A stretch of 62,000 nucleotides of DNA, taken from Cryptomeria japonica. Taxonomy: Eukaryota; Streptophyta; Pinopsida; Cupressales; Cupressaceae. Both the position numbers and the translations under genes were made by a program. Positions within the stretch are counted from its first letter, which is position 1. Every line of letters starts with the position of its first letter. The stretch lies in NCBI RefSeq assembly GCF_030272615.1, contig NC_081412.1, forward strand, positions 543,140,335 to 543,202,334. The letters are read 5' to 3'. Below, piece after piece: positions 1-9,881 of the stretch. The notes under the pieces are model-generated. The model was given only the letters and a program-made list of their open reading frames with translations. It was not told where the DNA came from and ran no database searches.

Positions 1-3000
1 CAAATTCCTTTTTCATATCATCTGCAAAATCATGACTCATCTTGTCATCTCCTCCAAAAATTATGTCATCAACAAATACCTCACAAATTAGAATCTGATC
101 TCCTTCTGACTTCAGGTAGATATTACTATCCTCACTTGTTCTCTCAAATCCAATCTTCACAAGATGGGAGTGCAAGCGTTCATACCATGCTCTAGGTGCC
201 TGCTTTAGTCCATACAAGGCTTTATGTAGCCTACACACCATGTCACTGTCTTCTGATAGGGCAAACCCATCCATTGCTCTATATACACCTCCTCTTCTAG
301 TATTCCATTCAGGAATGTAGATTTTACATACATTTGATATACTTTGAATCCCTTGAATGCTGCACATGCAAGAAGCATACGAACTCCTTCCAATCTGGCT
401 ACTGGAGCAAAGGTTTCTCCATAGTCTTCTCCTTCTTCTTGAGCATATCCTTTGCACACCAGTCTAGCTTTGTTTCTTACCACTGTGCCATCTTCATTAA
501 GCTTATTTTTGAAAACCCATTTGGTTCCTATGACATTTTTATTCTCAGGTCTGGGTACTAGAGACCATGTACCATTCTTTTCTATCTGGTCAAGTTCCTC
601 TTCCATTGCCTTGATCCAATCTTCATCTTTATATGCCTCTTTGAATGTTTTAGGCTCAAATTCAGAGATCATGCAAGAGTTTTCTCTGACCTTTCTTCTT
701 GTAAGAATTCTTGTATCCTTGTCTCCTATGATCTACTTTGGATCATGATTCAGCTTTACATACCTAGGAATGATCTTAGTTGTTTCCTCTTTCTTTTCTT
801 CTTCATCCTCATCTTCATCAGCATCAGCATCTACCAGTGTAGGAGCACTGTTACTGGTGCTAGGCTGTTTTGGAACCAGTTCCCAGAAGGTTACTATCGG
901 TTCATCTCCTACTTGCTCACTACTGATTTCCTTAGATTTCTCAAAGGTTTCATCAACTCTAACATTGATGCTTTCAACAATTCTCTGAGTCCTATTGTTG
1001 AAACATTTGAGAGCTTTGCTCTTTGTGGAATACCCTAGGAATATTCCCTCATCACATTTAGCATCAAACTTGCTCTGATATTCACTCCTCTTGATATAAT
1101 GTTTGCTACCAAACACTCTAAAGTAGCTTACCACTGGTGTCTTACCTTTCCAATACTCATAAGGTGTTTTATCCTTACCCTTTTTGATGAGTACCTGGTT
1201 CATTGTGTAGACTTCAGTGCTCACTACTTCTCTCCAAAAAGTGTGAGCAACTTTTCCTTGGATCAGCATTGTTCTGGCTGCTTCAACTACAGTCCGGTTG
1301 TTTCTCTCTGCTAGGCCATTCCACTGTGGAATCCGGGGGGCAGACAATTGCCTCTTGATGTCGTTCTCTTCACTGTACTTGTTGAATTCACTGGAAGTGA
1401 ATTCTCCTCCTTGATCAGTTCTCAAGCACTTAATCCTCTTACCGCTTTTTTTTTCAACCAGTGCTCTGAAGGCTTTGAACTTTCCAAAGGCTTCAAACTT
1501 GTCCTTCAAGAATGTGACCCACATCATTCTTGAGCAATCATCAATAAGAATCATAAAATACCTATCTCCTTGCACACTACTAGTTTTCATAGGACCACAC
1601 AAATCAATTTGCACAAGATCAAGTAAATTGTCTGCAGTGAAAGGTTTACCTTTGAAGGTTGAGGAAGAGATTTTCCCCAATTGACATTCCTTGCACAAAG
1701 GATTCTCCAGTTTTCTCAGCATAGGCAATCCTCTAACTACCTTGATCTTACTAGCCTTCACAATATTATCAAAGTTTACATGGCAGAGTCTCCTATGCCA
1801 TATCCAACTATCCTCAAACTTAGCCATTAGACATGTACTGACATTATCATTCAGCTAAAATAGGTTACCTTTGGTTTGCATACTAGTAGCCATCAGTTCA
1901 CCATTCTTTCCTTTGATTTTGCACACTCCATTTTTGAATTCTAGAGTGAGTCCATTATCATTCAGTTGAGCAACACTCAAAAGGTTGTGTCTGAGACCTT
2001 CTACCCAATACACATTGTCAGCATTGCTTCTTCCATTCAGAGAGATGGACACTCTGCCTTTTACCATACATGGTGCATCATTACCAAAAAGAATCACACC
2101 ACTAGTATACTCTTCTTGAGATAGAAACTTACTCCGGTCACAAGTCATATGGTGAGAACAACCACTGTCAATAATCCACTTATTAGAATTATCAAAGCAG
2201 GAGACAAGAGCCTTCTTGTCTGACACATCTACCTTGACTGCTACAAACACAATGTCTTCACTTTCTTCATCTTCTGACTCCTCATCAGTGACACCTTCAT
2301 CAACTGCTACAAAACAGTTTCTCCGGTTTCCTCCTTTTAACTTCTTCAACTTTTTTGGTTTGTCCTTATTATCACTATTAGGAAAGTTTAGAACAATGTG
2401 TCCTATCCTATTGCAAGAAAAGCATTTCAAAGGAAGCTTACCTCTATATTTACCGGTTCCCTTGGGAATTCTCTTGGCAAGACGAGCTTCAAATTCCATC
2501 AGGATCTCCTCATCATCCATTTCTCTACTTTGTCTTGGTTCACCATTGGTACTAGCTTCTTTGCCTTTTCTAGATGATGCAACAGATGCTCTGAAGGTTG
2601 ATTTAGTATTCTGAATATTGCCATCATAATTATTTAACTCATAAGATGTTAACTTTGCAATGATGGAGTCTAGGGATACCTTTGTCTTGTCTATAGACCT
2701 CAACTCCTGAATAGAAGCAACCCTTATTGCGTAGATCGGTAATAAGGATCTCAAAACTTTGCTAACAACAATGGAATCTTCCATTTTACCACTTGCACTC
2801 TTGATATCTCCAACAATAGTTTTGATTCTTATTCAATATTGTTGAATGGTTTCTCCTTCAACCATCCGCTTGTCTTCAAACTTTCCCCTAAGGCTTTCTT
2901 CCTTAGCTTGTTTCACATGCTCATCACCACCATAGATATTCTCAAGAGTATCCCATACTTCTTTGGGATTCTCTTTATCTTGAACATCAATAAACTCAAT

Positions 3001-3213
3001 GTCAGATAAACTACTGATTAGGGCTTCCATGACTTGCCCATTCTCCTGAATCTCTCTCTTTTGATCATCAATGAGAGTACAGGTAGGGATAACATAAGCA
3101 TTCTCAACATAGCTCTAGTGTTGACCACCCATGATTTTGATGTATATCTTCATTTTGTCCTTCCATATTTTAAAGTTGTCTCTGTTGAACTTTGGACCTT
3201 CCCTCTTCATCAT
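1..3213 (-). pseudogene. C1 gag-pol polyprotein, broken, partial at the left edge
   Basis: The frame opens at the double Met at 3213-3208 with a copia Gag N-terminus (KIWKDKMKIYI). It continues through a zinc knuckle near 2430-2385 (CFSC..GH....F, last cysteine lost), a retropepsin with intact WIIDSGCSHHMT near 2190-2150, the pre-integrase HRRLCHVNFD motif near 1795, an integrase core (IDLCGP, DQGGEF) and reverse transcriptase (GTKWVFKNKL, FVDDIIFGG at about 75-45). In-frame stops lie at 3117-3115, 2835-2833, 1857-1855 and 735-733. They break one otherwise continuous frame; several fit CAG to TAG. One single-base deletion near 272 shifts the frame, and reverse transcriptase then continues in the new frame to position 1. 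Not functional as it stands. Confidence 0.92.
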
Positions 3214-3270
3214 TAGAGTAGGATCTTTACCCCAAGCGGTTAATCTTACAACATAGAGGACCTAGAAGAT

Positions 3271-3282
3271 GCTCTGATACCA
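3271..3282 (-). other. C1 primer-binding site
   Basis: On the minus strand this reads TGGTATCAGAGC, the usual plant copia primer-binding site complementary to initiator methionine tRNA. It lies two bases inside the LTR boundary, which fixes the inner LTR edge at 3285. Confidence 0.9.
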
Positions 3283-3284
3283 AT

Positions 3285-4793
3285 TGATGAATCAATGATG
3301 AATAATTAGTACCAAACCGATACTGAGAGGGGGGGGGGGTGAATTAGTACAGACAAAAACACTTTTCCTTAAATAGGTTTGACTGAAAACACTGCACTTG
3401 ACTGGCAAACAATAACACCGGTCTAAACCAGATTACTACTGGTTAAACATAGTAAGAATGTGAAAGACATAAACCAATAACTCTTAGCTTTCCACATAAT
3501 CTAACATCATATTTCCACTTCACCCATATGCATAGACAAGTAATACATCAACAAAAATGTAAAGACTTACTGGTTCAACATGCTTTACCGCTTGATAGAA
3601 AATAACAAAGCATCACATGAAAAGCATCACACATAACACACATATTTTTTCATGTGGAAACCCAACTGGGAAAAACCACGGTGGGGATGAATACCCACAA
3701 ATTGTTCTTTGAACCCTTTTGAAGTCCGCTCTGTTGGGAGCCTAGTCCAGTTAAAGACTTTACAATAGGTTCTGTTAGGAACCGATCCTACTAGGGATCA
3801 CCCGGTTAAGGGATGGCTAAAATACCCAGTTAAGGGTTAAACCCTGTTAAAGGTTACCCTGTTAGAGGATTTTAAGAACTCAAATATTTTGAGTCACCCT
3901 GTTAAAGGATTTATAGCAAGCTAATTAAAGCTACCCTATTAAGGGGTTTTCCAACCGTTGAAGTGGTTAGAGGACAACAGGTATTACAATGATTTGGTAA
4001 TAGCACTCAATGCTAATGCATATCCGCTTTAATTCCTTCCTTCTATAATCACACTTTGCAGGTATCTAGTCTCTTATCTAGTCTAGCAAGAATCATGTAT
4101 CTCTACACTTAGATACACACACAACATTTGCCAACAAACTCAGCATGAAAAACAATATCAACCTTATAGGAAATGGATAGGTTGGTAGCATAAACCCTAA
4201 ACCCTAAACATTTTAGGTTAAGTAATTCAGTCGGTTCAATCCTAACCTTTGAACATATTTCATTGATTACAATAGTCTTGAATAGATCTCGAGATGTTCT
4301 CCAATGTTTGTTCCTCACCGCTTCTTGGAGGCTGATAACCCATCACACATTCTACACCATTTACAGAGACTTCGCACATTCCCGAGGTAGATAGGATCAA
4401 TCTCCTTCATGCGAGATCCTTCACGCACACAAGGCTGACGTGGCAACACAATCTGTTCTTCATTACAATGCTAACTCATCACATGATGTCATCGATTGAA
4501 TCACACAGGCTTGGAAAACTTCAACCGGAAACCTTGAAGCTAAGACTACCAACCGGTAGTCATACCATATGGAACCTTGATACAAAACATTCCATATACC
4601 GGTTCACATTCCAACATACTGGTTCCCTTGGATAGACATACCGCTTCACTTTTTCACATATTCTGGTTCACAACATCATACCAATTCTCTTGCAAGTTTC
4701 TTACTTCAATATACTGGTTCACTCTTTAGCATATTGACATCAATGACAACATACAATATCATCATGTCATCATACTCTACACATATGCCAACA
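3285..4793 (-). repeat. C1 5' LTR (1509 bp)
   Basis: Bounded by TG/CA: on the minus strand it starts TGTTGGCATATG at 4793 and ends CA at 3285, beside the primer-binding site. It contains an 11-G run near 3331-3341, a cluster of ACCC-N-GTTAA-GG words between about 3795 and 3945, and a short telomere-like stretch (two CCCTAAA units) at 4191-4209. The partner LTR is outside the window, so age cannot be estimated. Confidence 0.85.
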
Positions 4794-4805
4794 AGGTCAT
4801 CGAAG

Positions 4806-5523
4806 GGAACTATAATACTACCCATTTAGGTAGGTCATGTACAAAGACACACCATGTGCCAATTCTTGGACATAGACTTGACATACAATATACTATTAGG
4901 TCATCCATGGATCCATGAAATACAAGTAGTGCCTTCCACGTATCATCAATGTATCACGTTCCCCTACAATGGACAGGAAATTTCAATATCTGCAAATAAT
5001 AACCCTTTTCAGTATTGCTATGGGGGCAGCTCAAGATAGCCTGGTTCCACACAATAGGGAGGCCCAAGCTTCCTCAACATCCAACCATCAAGAATAACTC
5101 AAGTCTCTATCCATGAATTTCAAGCAAAAGATGAAAATAAAGGACCAAGGCATGGGGGAGTACTCTTTTGAACCCTTATGTCTATCTAGATTGCCAACTT
5201 TAGCAAGATCTTATGGACAACCTTCCACATCAAGACATCAGGCAACACAACCCATCACCAAGTTTAATTAAAAATTTATCCAAATGGGCACGCTGGCTGA
5301 AGAATCAAAAGATAAAGACATCCTTAGTTGGCTATACAAGGATGACGAAGAAATCAGAGCTGCTACCATAGAAGTGGCCATACCAACAAGAAAGTATGGA
5401 AATGGGTTCCTGATCATGCAACGAATGGGATACAAAGGAAAAGTACCTACTGGAAAGCTCCAAGAAGGCATCATAGAACCACTAAAACTTTATTCACAAT
5501 TTTCAAAAGACAAAACAAGATAG
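4806..5523 (+). pseudogene. T1 protease C-terminal part and G-patch-like segment
   Basis: The peptide around 4854-5039 contains DLTYNILLGHPWIH and FPYNGQEI, the C-terminal half of the gypsy retropepsin (the LGHPW motif). The catalytic aspartate should lie upstream and is missing because C1 inserted there. At 5284-5523 the translation has GNGFLIMQRMGYKGKV, a G-patch-like glycine motif seen in plant gypsy polyproteins between protease and reverse transcriptase. The frame is broken between the two parts. Domain identity comes from motif reading only. Confidence 0.75.
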
Positions 5524-6700
5524 GTATGGGCAACATATTCCTCCTGTGCAAAAACAAAATCATCATCAAAAACCTCAATGGAAAGAAAAGAAAAAATATA
5601 ATAAAGACTCATGGCAAGAAGAACTACACAAAGCAACATAAAAGACAAGGAAGGAGTGAAAGAATCAAGCAAACAAAAGACACCAAGAAGAAATCGCTAT
5701 CCAAAGGGAGGAAGCTTCTTATAAAAATGTACATTATATACAAGAACCCGATCAAACCAAGGTTGAGCCACAACCTTAAAAAATTGCTACTCACATAAAG
5801 GAAATAGTATATGAAAAAATTCAAAGTACAAGCAAGCACTGATCCCGAATTAGAACAAGCTACTAAACTTGTGTCAATCATCAGTGATCTTTTCTCACCA
5901 TACAACATACCTATTAGATTCAGTGAGGTAACCAGGGATAGTGATTTGGAAACTGATTCCAATGAGTATGAGTGGGATAATTGTTCTGATGTTACTGAAG
6001 ATATTGAGGTGGATACAATCCACACATACACACCCCTTTCTCATGAGGGACAAGGCTCAATATCTTGATCATTTAAATTCAGACCACAACATATCTATGA
6101 GGCTAGTGAGAATGAGCAACGACAATACATACAAGGCCATATCGAAGAGAATACCATCAAAGATCGCAAAAATATCATAGACCTCACCGATATCCCAAAC
6201 AACTATAACAATGATGCCATCATGACACTTACAACAAATGATCTTAACCCACCAAATGACTCCTTACGGCTCATATATCTGGATTTCATAGATTGGGAAG
6301 AACCCAAACATCATAATAACCAATATTCCCAAACGATGAATCCATTGTTTGATACCTATGCTCAGTCAACTCAGAAACATGCTCCACTAGTGAACCAAAT
6401 AATGATATTTGCAATCCGGGGAGTGCCAAGTCTCTCAGTCACAAAAATAAAATAAACAATGGATCTAATGGTGAAAACTAGTCAATGGTAGTATTAGATC
6501 GCAAAAAAGTAAAAATAAAGGACGTATCTAAAGGTGAAAACCTTTTTAAGGCACCTAAAGATGGGAGACTTGACACTCTTCCTGAACATTATCAGGAAAG
6601 GTCACCGATCTTGATTGAGCCAACTCAATCAATAAATACCGACATTGAAGCAACAGTCAAAACCATACATCTGGCAGAATCACTCACAAAAAAATAACAA
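5524..6700 (+). pseudogene. T1 interdomain linker of the polyprotein
   Basis: Between the G-patch-like segment and reverse transcriptase lies about 1.2 kb with short broken plus-strand frames. One (5811-6068) is acidic and rich in Asp, Glu and Thr; another (6485-6697) is polar. There is no catalytic motif. Tat-type polyproteins often carry a long, poorly conserved linker here, so I read it as the decayed linker rather than a separate gene. No family recognised. Confidence 0.5.
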
Positions 6701-6718
6701 CCAGATTTTATCAAATTC

Positions 6719-7614
6719 TTGAAGGAGAAGCAAATCAATTTTGCTTGGTCTTATGCTAACATGCCAAGGGTAGATCCAAATCTAATCATGCATTACTTAT
6801 CCATTTCTCTTGGAGCTAAACCTATCAAACAAAAATTAAGAAAGATGAATCCACATGTGGCATTGTTGGTCAAAGAAAAACTAGAGAAGTTATTAGATGA
6901 CGGATTCATCCGACCTATAGACTATGCTGAATGGATCTCAAATATGCACAGACTTTAGGGATGTCAACAAAGCATGTCCGAAGGATGACTTTTTTTACCC
7001 AGTATCGACACTATTGTTGATATAACAACAAGGCATGCAATGCTATCTCTCATGGATGGCTTCTCTGGATATAACCAAATCAAGATAGCCCCAGAGGATC
7101 AAGATAAAATTGCATTCACCTATCCATGGGAGACATATTGTTGGAATGTCATGCCTTTTGGCTTGAAAAATGCTATGCAACTTATCAAAGAGCCATGACA
7201 ATGATCTTCCATGACATGATGCATACTTTCATGGAGGATAATATGGATGATTTTCTAGCTAAATCATTCACCAGAGCAGAACACTTGGGCATCCTAGATA
7301 AAATCTTTCAACGATTGGAGCAATTCAAGGTCAGATTAAACACAAAAAAGTGTGTCTTCAGGGTCACATCCGATAAACTATTGGGATACATTGTATTAGA
7401 AAAGGGCATCAAGGTAGATCCAACAAAAGTTCAGGCTATCATGGAGATGCCACCTCCTAAAAACATTAGCCAACTCAGATCTTTGCAAGGATGGTTACAA
7501 TCCGTTCGGAGATTCATCGATCAACTGGTAGATAAATGTCTTCTATTCAATCATCTTCTTCATAAGAATATACCTTTTAGATGGGAAGACAAATGTATAA
7601 AATCATTACACTAG
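6719..7614 (+). pseudogene. T1 reverse transcriptase domain
   Basis: At 6719-6958 the translation has the gypsy reverse transcriptase entry region (VKEKLEKLLDDGFIRPIDYAEW). Around 7040-7160 it reads MDGFSGYNQIKIAPED and the MPFGLKNA motif. At 7126-7614 come the catalytic region (MDDFLAKS in place of the usual YVDD-like box), the KCVFRV segment, GYIVLEKGIKVDP and the connection to RNase H. The pieces lie in different frames, so at least two frameshifts separate them. In the family this enzyme copies genomic RNA in the particle; this copy cannot. Confidence 0.88.
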
Positions 7615-7620
7615 CTCAAA

Positions 7621-8000
7621 CAATATCTGATGAATCCACCAGTTTTGGTACCTCCAATAGCAGGAAAGCCACTCATTCTCTAAATATCAACAATAGAATT
7701 ATCCTTTGGGGAACTGCTAGCACAAGAAGATCCAACAGACAAAGAAAGGGCTATCTACTACATCAGTAGAACTTTGAACGGATATGAACTCAATTATACA
7801 CTCACTGAAAAGGCTTGTTTAGCAGTGGTGTTTGCCTTTCAAAAGTTCCGCCACTATATGCCAGCCCACACAATCAAGCTTGTAGCAAAAAATGATCCTC
7901 TCAGGTATCTACTTAGCAAGGCATCTCTCACAGGAAGATTAGCTAAATGGTTCATGATTCTAAGTGAGTTTGATATTCAATACATAGAATGATGGGCTAT
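7621..8000 (+). pseudogene. T1 RNase H domain linked to reverse transcriptase
   Basis: The region 7774-7992 reads NGYELNYTLTEKACLAVVFA, then KFRHYMPAHTIKL and SLTGRLAKWFMILSEFDIQY. This is the gypsy RT-linked RNase H with its TEKACLA and GRLAKW landmarks. It follows the reverse transcriptase directly and precedes a second, unrelated RNase H fold, so T1 had two RNase H domains in tandem. Internal stops and frame changes make it non-functional. Confidence 0.86.
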
Positions 8001-8106
8001 CAAAGGACAAGAAATTGTAGATCAACTCGCAAAAGCACCACTACAAGACCAACAACCACTACAGGTGGAATTTTCACTCATGGATGTACTCACTATTACC
8101 CCCTAG

Positions 8107-8676
8107 AAATAGACCCTATACTTTGATGGATCCTATACACAACATGGATCGGGTGCCAACATCTTGTTCGTCACTCCAGAGGGGCACACGATTCCAAGAT
8201 CTTACAGACTGATGTTTCCATGCACCAATAACATTGCTGAACATCAAGCCCTGGTAACCGAAATCAGGGTAGTTGTAGAATGGAGAATCATAGAATTAAG
8301 ATTTTATGGGGATTCTCAATTAGTTATCAACCAGATCAGCAATCACTATCAGATGAAAGATGATAGACTAATGCCTTGCAAGAGAATTGTGGATGACTTC
8401 AAAAAGAGCTTTGTGCACATCACCTTTGAGAAAATTCCAAGATTGGACAATGGAGTTGCCAATGAAAAGGCCACTATTGCCTCACTTCTACAAATTATTG
8501 ATAAACATAATTGTTACAAATTCCTGGTGGAGCAATTGTTTTCCCTAGCCTATGACAATTCCGCATCCCAAGTGATTTATGCCCTAACTGGTTCTTATTC
8601 CTCTCTATATGGGAAGATCTATAATTATATCAAAAACAATACTCCCCCTCTCAACCTATATCACAACCAAAAATGA
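8107..8676 (+). pseudogene. T1 second RNase H (archaeal/plant type, aRNH)
   Basis: The translation begins YFDGSYTQHGSGANI and continues with NNIAEHQALVTEI and LRFYGDSQLVINQI. It thus shows the acidic series Asp (FDGS), Glu (AEHQAL) and Asp (GDSQL) of an archaeal/plant-type RNase H. The fourth acidic position (usually N-x-x-AD-ALA) looks like NGVANEKAT and is probably lost. In the Tat lineage this extra domain sits between the RT-linked RNase H and integrase, exactly as here. The frame is open for about 170 residues from 8164, the best-preserved part of T1. Confidence 0.87.
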
Positions 8677-8788
8677 AGCTTCATCCGACAAGCAACCTGC
8701 TATACCTTGACCGCTAACACACTTTACCACTGAGGTCTAGATGATACTCTTTTTTGATGTCTTGATCGTAATGAATCTGACTCTGCCT

Positions 8789-9825
8789 TGTTGGTATTTT
8801 GGTATGGTTTTGTCATTGATGTCAACACCTACTAAACACTTATCAACTCTGGCACTTTGGAGAATCAGCAACATTCACTGGCAATCAAGTGACTCATGCA
8901 TAGTCACTGGTATCTGGTACACTGGCAGGATATAATGATCACCAACACTTGGTTATGTCGAAGACATCGTGTGGACACTTTGTCTTGGAGTTTTGTTTAT
9001 TGGCATATCAGCATTTGCATATTTGTTGTTACCAGCAATTAGGTCCAGGTTACACCGACAACTTTATCTTTTCTAGATCAGCATGACATGCTATGGAGAT
9101 GATTAATTATTGTTGTAAATGCATTAAGCCGACATGTTGAATCAGTTATTGCATCGGATATTGTATTATTTGTAAAATGTTTTTATTGTAATATCTTGTA
9201 GAGCCGACCTACTAAAATTGGTCTTAGGGTATGGTATAAATGTAAGATCTTATTTGTAAGATCAAGTGTGGAATGCAAAAAAGGATTGTGTGAAGGTATA
9301 TGTGAGAATAAGCAAAGATATACACATAGACATCATTTGAAGATTGAAGGAGGGTTTTTGTGAAGACAATCAGAACTACACTAGTACTGAATCTAGCATA
9401 TGAAGATGCTATTTTGTGCAGTACATTCTTATTGGATTTAACCATCCAATTGTAGTCAGTGTGACTCCCATTTTGTAATTAAGCAGTGAGCTCTAGGCGC
9501 TTGGCCTTTCTGCATGTGCAGACCCCATTTATGTACACTTACTATCTGCAATAGTATCATTTGATTGTGGGTAAGGTTTCCCACCATGGTTTTTCCCCTT
9601 ATAGGGTTTCCACGTACAGATATTGGTGTTATGTGTTGTGGATGACTTTGTCTTTATGTTTCATGCACTAATCCTTACCGGTATAGCAATTAACTGTTAA
9701 AACTGTCTACCAGCATATTAAATTGGTTTACCAGTATTAAGCATTAAGTTGGTCAAGTTTTTTTTGGTTTGAATTTATTTGACAACTAATTCACTCCCCC
9801 TCTCAATTGTCTCTAGGACCTAACA
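8789..9825 (+). repeat. C2 5' LTR (1037 bp)
   Basis: Starts TGTTGGTATTTTGG and ends ACCTAACA just before the primer-binding site. Compared with the 3' LTR it lacks about 21 bp, lost between two CACTTGG direct repeats near 8941-8955, and shows scattered substitutions. Confidence 0.95.
9235..9241 (+). promoter_or_regulatory. C2 5' LTR TATA-like box
   Basis: TATAAAT lies about 445 bp into the LTR and has an equivalent at 14852-14858 in the 3' LTR. It is the only good TATA-like word in this part of the LTR and is the likely core promoter of the element RNA (inference). Confidence 0.5.
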
Positions 9826-9827
9826 AT

Positions 9828-9839
9828 TGGTATCAGAGC
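9828..9839 (+). other. C2 primer-binding site
   Basis: TGGTATCAGAGC lies two bases after the LTR end and is complementary to the 3' end of initiator methionine tRNA, the standard plant copia primer. Confidence 0.94.
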
Positions 9840-9881
9840 CTAGTCCTCTTTTGTAAAAGTTTAACAACTTGAGGAGATCCA

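Larger units (their letters stand above)
1..4793 (-). mobile_element. C1: Ty1/copia LTR retrotransposon, truncated by the window edge
   Basis: Minus-strand copia element whose 5' LTR, primer-binding site, gag and most of pol lie in the window; the rest of reverse transcriptase, RNase H and the 3' LTR lie left of position 1. The order gag, zinc knuckle, protease, integrase, reverse transcriptase is the copia order. The LTR outer end reads TGTTGGCATATG on the minus strand. C1 interrupts the protease region of the Tat element T1: T1 coding sequence resumes directly at 4794. The right flank AGGTC (4794-4798) would be one copy of the target-site duplication; the partner is outside the window. The protein resembles C2, so both likely belong to the Sirevirus-like branch (inference). 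Confidence 0.93.
4794..8788 (+). mobile_element. T1: Tat-lineage Ty3/gypsy element, pol segment between C1 and C2
   Basis: Degenerate gypsy polyprotein running protease, G-patch-like linker, reverse transcriptase, RNase H, then a second RNase H of the archaeal/plant type. The second RNase H is the hallmark of the Tat (Ogre/Retand-like) lineage. The left end is cut by C1 and the right end by C2, whose 5-bp target duplication TGCCT ends this segment (8784-8788). The polyprotein resumes with integrase at 15450. Many frameshifts and stops make T1 clearly older than C2. Confidence 0.88.

Noticed and set aside
3331-3341. Run of eleven G as a possible quadruplex or assembly error
   Set aside because: A single homopolymer is common near this LTR edge (C3 and C4 have GAGAGGGGGG at the same place); nothing more can be concluded.
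4191-4209. Telomere-like CCCTAAA repeats
   Set aside because: Only two units, inside an LTR; too short to mean an interstitial telomere.
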